DNA of 28,627 bases from positions 1 to 28,627 of the forward strand of contig JBIKVP010000022.1 of NCBI GenBank assembly GCA_044356745.1, in the 5' to 3' direction. Position 1 is the first letter of the stretch; the number at the start of each line of letters is the position of its first letter. Below, in pieces: positions 24,475 to 28,627 of the stretch. The translations under genes were made by a program, and so were the position numbers. The notes beneath the pieces are model-generated. The model saw nothing but the letters and a program-made list of their open reading frames with translations. It was not told where the DNA came from and searched no databases. This DNA is from JBIKVP01 sp044356745. GTDB lineage: Bacteria; Pseudomonadota; Alphaproteobacteria; Rhizobiales; Beijerinckiaceae.

Positions 24475-25818
24475 TCACGATTTAAAAGTATCAGGGGAAT
24501 TTTCTAGGTTATAAACCTCACGTCCACCAACAAAAGTGCGTGTCACCCGTCCATCCATGCGTGACTCATCAAAGGGTGAGTTTTTCGCCTTTGACCAAAG
24601 TTTCGTTTTATCACAAACCCAAGCTGCATCAGCATCAAACACAATCACATCCGCAGGTGCGCCAATACTCATTCGCCCAGCTTCCAATCCAAGCAGTTTT
24701 GCAGGTTTAAGACTCATTGTCGCCCACAGTTGTGGCAAGCTGATGTGTCCTGCAATCACCAGTCTGAAAGCTGCGCTCAGCAATGTTTCCAGCCCTAGAG
24801 CGCCATAAGCCGCTTCTGAAAATGGCAGACGTTTTGTCTCAACGTCTTGCGGATTATGATCAGAAACAATCACATCAATTATGCCTTCGCGCAGTGCTTC
24901 AACAAGGGCAAGTCGCTCGTCTTCATCACGCAAGGGGGGAGATAACTTGAGAAAAGTACGATAATCACCAATGTCATTCTCATTGAGAGTCAATGAGTTA
25001 ATCGAGACACCGCATGTTACAGGCAAAGACGCTTTTGCACGCCGCATCACATCGACTGAGTCAGCGCATGAGATCATGGCAGCGTGATAACGCGCACCTG
25101 TTAAGCCTGCCAGACGCACATCGCGCGCGAGCATAATTGTTTCCGCTTCTTTCGGAATGCCGGCAAGACCAAGGCGCATTGCCCTCTCACCTTCATTCAT
25201 AACACCGTGCCCTGCAAGCAATGGATCTTCAACATGATGCATGATGAGTGCATCAAAATCACGGGCATACGTCATCGCGTGACGCATCACCATAGGATGC
25301 GTAATCGCTTTAGCACCATCGGTGAAGGCAATAGCACCTGCTTCTTGCATAAGTCCGATTTCAGTCAACTCACGCCCTTGTAATCCTTTTGTGATCGCCC
25401 CCGTGGGAAGAATATTAACAATAGACGTATCGCGTGACCTACGGCGCACAAAGTCAATCGTGGGTGCTTCATCAAGTGCGGGCAAGGTATCGGGCATACA
25501 TATGCAGGTTGTTACACCTCCCGCCGCCGCCGCCTCTCCTGCTGTTTTGAATGTCTCTTTATAAGGCCCACCCGGTTCACCAATAAAGACACGCAAATCA
25601 ATCAAACCAGGGGCAATCACCTGTCTATCAACATCAATGATGAGGGTCTCATCAGGACAGTTTAATGCACTTATATGAGCACCAACATCAGCAATATGAC
25701 CGTCTATCATCAACAAGCCGCCGTGTGTTTCGCTGACCGTTTCTGGATTAATCAATTGCCCATTCACCAAAGCAATAGGACGCAGATCATCACGGCGTTT
25801 TTCGCGCATCTGGTTCAT
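24475..25818 (-). CDS. pyrC: Dihydroorotase-like protein, probably non-catalytic (PyrC-like partner of PyrB)
   Basis: 447 residues, cyclic amidohydrolase fold with the N-terminal beta-sandwich strand and PGLIDLR entry to the barrel. Type I dihydroorotases carry the metal-binding DLHVHxREPG; here residues 74-83 read DLRVFIGEPG, so both histidines are replaced (Arg76, Phe78). The HVST histidine is Met248 in YHAAMIS. His195 (HHVED), Asp167 (AFTDG) and Asp320 (VSDHNPQD) remain. Loss of three ligands argues against normal zinc chemistry and recalls the inactive PyrC' that stabilises PyrB in Pseudomonas. I recall similar RVF-type sequences annotated as dihydroorotase in other Hyphomicrobiales, so this is a lineage feature rather than a recent mutation. 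It overlaps pyrB by 4 bp (ATGA). Confidence 0.88.
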   Translation of the reverse strand: MNQMREKRRDDLRPIALVNGQLINPETVSETHGGLLMIDGHIADVGAHISALNCPDETLIIDVDRQVIAPGLIDLRVFIGEPGGPYKETFKTAGEAAAAGGVTTCICMPDTLPALDEAPTIDFVRRRSRDTSIVNILPTGAITKGLQGRELTEIGLMQEAGAIAFTDGAKAITHPMVMRHAMTYARDFDALIMHHVEDPLLAGHGVMNEGERAMRLGLAGIPKEAETIMLARDVRLAGLTGARYHAAMISCADSVDVMRRAKASLPVTCGVSINSLTLNENDIGDYRTFLKLSPPLRDEDERLALVEALREGIIDVIVSDHNPQDVETKRLPFSEAAYGALGLETLLSAAFRLVIAGHISLPQLWATMSLKPAKLLGLEAGRMSIGAPADVIVFDADAAWVCDKTKLWSKAKNSPFDESRMDGRVTRTFVGGREVYNLENSPDTFKS

Positions 25819-26771
25819 GATGTCACCCCTTGACGCGCGGTTGTCACAAGCACCTCAAGCACGGCCATGCGCACCGCAACACCCATTTCAACTTGCTCGC
25901 GAATAAGGGATTGCGCACCATCAGCAACATCGGTTGCAATTTCAATGCCGCGATTCATAGGCCCTGGATGCATGACAAGTGCATCAGATTTAGCCTTATT
26001 GAGTTTATCCTGCGTGAGACCAAAGAAGTGATAATATTCCTTTGCTGAGGGAATATATGATCCCTCCATCCGCTCACGTTGCAAACGGAGCATCATCACA
26101 ATATCAGCATCTTTTAAGCCCTCATCAAGACGCGTATAGACCTCAACGCCCAAGCGCCCTAAATCACGTGGCAACAGCGTTGAAGGGCCAATGAGACGAA
26201 CGCGCGCACCCATCGCTGACAATAATAAAAGATTGGATCGTGCGACGCGCGAATGAAGAATATCCCCGCAAATAGCCACGATTAAACCTTCAATGTGTCC
26301 TTTGTTACGTCGGATGGTGAGAGCATCAAGCAGTGCTTGTGTAGGATGCTCATGCGCACCATCACCTGCGTTGATCACTGCGCAGTCGACTTTATTGGCA
26401 AGAAGTTTAACCGCCCCCGCAGCATGATGACGCACGACAATGACATCAGGGTGCATCGCGTTCAGGGTTGCTGCGGTATCAATAAGTGTTTCGCCTTTTT
26501 TAAGCGAAGAATTCCCCACCGCCATATTCATCACATCAGCACCTAAGCGCTTTCCAGCAAGCTCGAATGAGGCTTGCGTGCGTGTTGAGGCTTCAAAAAA
26601 AAGGTTGATCTGCGTGCGGCCACTTAAGATTGTTGCTTTTTTCTCTTGTTGCCGATTGATTTCAACCCAGCGCTCTGCGCGATCAAGCAAATCCGTAATT
26701 TCAAGCGGATTAAGTCCTTCAATTTCAAGAAGGTGACGCTTGGCAAATAGGGTGGGAGAAGCGTTATACAT
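25815..26771 (-). CDS. pyrB: Aspartate carbamoyltransferase catalytic subunit
   Basis: 318 residues from the ATG at 26771, preferred to the ATG at 26789 because AAGG lies 6 nt ahead of it. Catalyses carbamoyl phosphate plus L-aspartate to carbamoyl aspartate, the committed step of pyrimidine synthesis. Carbamoyl phosphate loop STRT (62-65, FFEASTRTQASFE), SSLKKGE with Lys91/92, RHHAAG (114-119), HPTQALLDA (142-150) and HPGPMNRG in the C-terminal domain are all intact. No pyrI regulatory chain is present. Coupled to the following pyrC-like gene, with which it may form a complex. It follows the Wzz-like gene by 78 bp. Confidence 0.96.
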   Translation of the reverse strand: MYNASPTLFAKRHLLEIEGLNPLEITDLLDRAERWVEINRQQEKKATILSGRTQINLFFEASTRTQASFELAGKRLGADVMNMAVGNSSLKKGETLIDTAATLNAMHPDVIVVRHHAAGAVKLLANKVDCAVINAGDGAHEHPTQALLDALTIRRNKGHIEGLIVAICGDILHSRVARSNLLLLSAMGARVRLIGPSTLLPRDLGRLGVEVYTRLDEGLKDADIVMMLRLQRERMEGSYIPSAKEYYHFFGLTQDKLNKAKSDALVMHPGPMNRGIEIATDVADGAQSLIREQVEMGVAVRMAVLEVLVTTARQGVTS

Positions 26772-26849
26772 CGTTTGCCTTATTAGCATTGCACTTTGCT
26801 CAGGAGCAAGTTCGCTTCAGCTTAAAGTCAGTTGATAACTTATAAACTG

Positions 26850-28424
26850 TTAGGCTGGCACAGCACTTTCACGCATCGCCAACCCAGCCGTAATGTATCC
26901 ACCCACTAAACCTACAAACACAAATAGTGCTAAGGTCAACCAAACCGCAGATGTTATGGGTGCTGTCTCTGCGACCGCCTCCCGCATAATGAGTGTACGT
27001 GGAATAATGAGCGGTGCATCAACACCGTCTACGCTAAGCCGCCCTGCCCGCACGACCGGATAAGACGATGCTACAGCTGAGGCAACTTTTATTCCTAAAC
27101 CTCCAGAAGCTGATGTTTGGCGAAGCTCTGGCGCTGACATTTTAAGCACAGCGACAGTGACCAATGGCTGCTTAAGAAACTGATCACGACGTGTTTTCGC
27201 GGCTTGAATATCGCGTTCTAAACGCTCAATCTCTTTTTGCACAATCCCTTCATTGCCACGCAAAGCTTCAATTTCAGCTCGCAAAAGTAATTCGCGCGAA
27301 GTTGAAAATTGACGCATTTTTTCGTCGGCTTCACGTATAGCTTTCAATGTTAAATCACGCTCCCCCATAAGTGTTTTAAGGTCAGGATGTCCCTCACCAA
27401 GTGCTTTAGTTTGTTGTTGTTCAAGTCTGATCAAATCAGTGTATTCGTTTTTCAGCCAGCGCAAACTTTCATAAGGAAGTTCATTTACTGGAATCGTCGA
27501 AATTTCACGCACAGTTTTTTGTAACTCATTACGCAAACGGAATTCGCGCTGCCCTTTATCACTCCGATAGTCTTGAATACGTTGTCGTGCGCTCTCAAGT
27601 TGGCGCTCAAGAGCACTAATTGCGTCAGTTTGTGCGCGGGCAATATCGCTGCGTAATTCGGCAAGAGCTGCATCAATGCGCGCACTACGATCTATATAAT
27701 TGATCACACGCTCAGCAAACGGTGGCTCAATGACATTTGGACGCGTATCTTTATCTGTTTGCCGTTCAATGCGCATGAGACGTGGTACAAGTTGTTGCAT
27801 TTCCAAGTAGCCACGCACGACCACATTCGCAAGGCGCACCGCACGTCCACGATCAGCCGATATAAACGTAACACGCAGAACATGGGGCTTGTCAGGCATT
27901 GACTCAACTTTAATGCGCCCACGTAACACGCTTAAAATCAATCCGATAGGATCGCGGATTTCAGTATAATCCAGTTTATTTGGATAAAATAACTCTTTGA
28001 TGGGATTAAGCAAAAGCGACTTAGGGCGATTGCGATTTTCAACAAGCTGAATAAACTCTGGCTCTTGCATCAGCTTTTCTGCATCAATCAACCGCCTCAA
28101 GAGGCGGTCAGATGTAACCATATCCATCTCGCTGAGGATTTCACGAGTGATTTCCGCTTGAGGTCTTACAAGACCCGTCATAGGGGTGAGCCCATCTGTC
28201 TGAAAGTGAGGCCCTAAATCCAGATAAGCATGAGCGCGATAGAGTGGAGTTTGCAAGCCTGCAATAAGAATTCCAATGCCGCAAAGCAGAGCCATAGTGA
28301 GAACAAAAGCCGCAACACCCCGCGCAAAACGACGTGCTTCAGGGGGAACAAACGGTTCTGCTGGCTCATCAACCAGCAGGGGATGCACTTTACGCCGCCG
28401 CCACCCAAAAACCATTTCACTCAT
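26850..28424 (-). CDS. Wzz/GumC-like polysaccharide chain-length or export protein (no kinase domain)
   Basis: 524 residues. A cytoplasmic basic N-terminus is followed by TM1 at about 35-57, a long periplasmic part with a Wzz-type start (QTPLYRAHAYLDLGP) and extended coiled coil (about 225-430, rich in E, R, L and Q), and TM2 at about 490-513 close to the C-terminus. This is the polysaccharide co-polymerase topology (Wzz, ExoP, GumC). The cytoplasmic Walker-type tyrosine kinase domain of ExoP is absent, and the chain ends about 11 residues after TM2. It presumably influences chain length or export of a surface polysaccharide. No glycosyltransferase or other polysaccharide gene is in the window; the neighbour on the right is an IS end, so more of a locus could lie beyond. 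The start may be Met1 (28424) or Met4. Confidence 0.8.
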   Translation of the reverse strand: MSEMVFGWRRRKVHPLLVDEPAEPFVPPEARRFARGVAAFVLTMALLCGIGILIAGLQTPLYRAHAYLDLGPHFQTDGLTPMTGLVRPQAEITREILSEMDMVTSDRLLRRLIDAEKLMQEPEFIQLVENRNRPKSLLLNPIKELFYPNKLDYTEIRDPIGLILSVLRGRIKVESMPDKPHVLRVTFISADRGRAVRLANVVVRGYLEMQQLVPRLMRIERQTDKDTRPNVIEPPFAERVINYIDRSARIDAALAELRSDIARAQTDAISALERQLESARQRIQDYRSDKGQREFRLRNELQKTVREISTIPVNELPYESLRWLKNEYTDLIRLEQQQTKALGEGHPDLKTLMGERDLTLKAIREADEKMRQFSTSRELLLRAEIEALRGNEGIVQKEIERLERDIQAAKTRRDQFLKQPLVTVAVLKMSAPELRQTSASGGLGIKVASAVASSYPVVRAGRLSVDGVDAPLIIPRTLIMREAVAETAPITSAVWLTLALFVFVGLVGGYITAGLAMRESAVPA

Positions 28425-28504
28425 CCATCAACGCAAAACAAAACAAGCGGTATAACACTATGACAAGCGTAGCATACCACAATAATTAAAACATTTTTAA
28501 GTTA

Positions 28505-28627
28505 TATACCCCTCACATTTGAAGAGTTGGTGTCTGAAGTATTTTGAAGTTATCGGATAGGCGGTCAACCCATAATCGTGCTTTTTGCGGAAAAGTGGTA
28601 TTCAGGAAGCCAAGGATGGCCTTCACG
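28505..28627. repeat. Right arm of the perfect 123-bp inverted repeat (probable IS end)
   Basis: Exact reverse complement of bases 2-124, ending at the window edge. The unique flank on its inner side begins at 28504. It lies 80 bp upstream of the Wzz-like gene start, so it may affect that gene's promoter. Confidence 0.85.
28513..28626 (-). CDS. C-terminal end of a probable transposase (partial, runs off the right edge)
   Basis: Same 37-residue tail and stop as the copy at the left edge, read on the minus strand and so pointing into the window. The remaining transposase would lie outside. The identification as IS630-like is tentative and rests on the SDNFK-type motif and on the TA-containing junction. 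Confidence 0.45.
   Translation of the reverse strand: MKAILGFLNTTFPQKARLWVDRLSDNFKILQTPTLQM

Noticed and set aside
26796..26809. TTGCTC-AG-GAGCAA hairpin ahead of pyrB as a pyr attenuator
   Set aside because: The stem is 6 bp with a 2-base centre, no T-run follows, and there is no leader peptide or antiterminator partner.
1..28627. Composite transposon carrying cargo genes
   Set aside because: The content between the IS arms is core metabolism in a typical alphaproteobacterial setting (purF, pyrB, aap, metC), not mobile cargo, so the arms are better read as independent insertions.

Overview
The window looks like chromosomal DNA of a low-to-mid GC alphaproteobacterium, most likely of the order Hyphomicrobiales (Rhizobiales). 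The basis is the aapJQMP general amino-acid transporter with metC divergently beside it, a D-2-hydroxyacid dehydrogenase beside an SH3-domain protein, a DUF920-type transglutaminase-like cysteine peptidase, a long MscS-type channel, and an unusual pyrB-linked dihydroorotase-like protein. Genus cannot be called from the sequence alone. Almost all of the window is ordinary, densely packed housekeeping and transport genes. I see no phage, CRISPR array, rRNA or tRNA.

Layout. 1-124: one arm of a perfect 123-bp inverted repeat whose other arm is 28505-28627. Both look like the 3' end of an insertion sequence pointing inwards, so the window is probably an assembly contig ending in two copies of one IS. 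165-4461 (minus): CAP-domain lipoprotein, MscS-type channel and 2-hydroxyacid dehydrogenase. 4642-6092 (plus): two exported proteins, one with bacterial SH3 domains and one a transglutaminase-like peptidase, ending in a strong terminator. 6225-10227 (plus): a manganese uptake operon, sitABCD, closed by its own MntR-type repressor and preceded by a perfect palindrome with the TAGC-N4-GCTA core expected for MntR. 10421-11941: purF. 11985-12515 (minus): gamma-carbonic anhydrase-like protein. 12690-17001 (plus): RND efflux adaptor and MdtB/MdtC-like pump. A bidirectional terminator then separates the pump from the minus-strand aapJQMP operon (17074-21516), which has a strong hairpin between aapJ and aapQ. 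21920-24315 (plus): metC and deoB overlapping by 4 bp. 24475-28424 (minus): a Wzz/GumC-like polysaccharide chain-length protein, then pyrB and a pyrC-like gene overlapping by 4 bp.

Points most worth a second look: the PyrC-like protein lacks three of the expected metal-ligand histidines, so it is probably a non-catalytic partner of PyrB; the sit operon appears to be a self-contained Mn-sensing circuit with operator and repressor both visible; the aap operon carries an intercistronic terminator-like hairpin and a structured leader; and the inverted IS arms could allow inversion of the whole 28-kb segment. No clearly novel multi-gene system was found.
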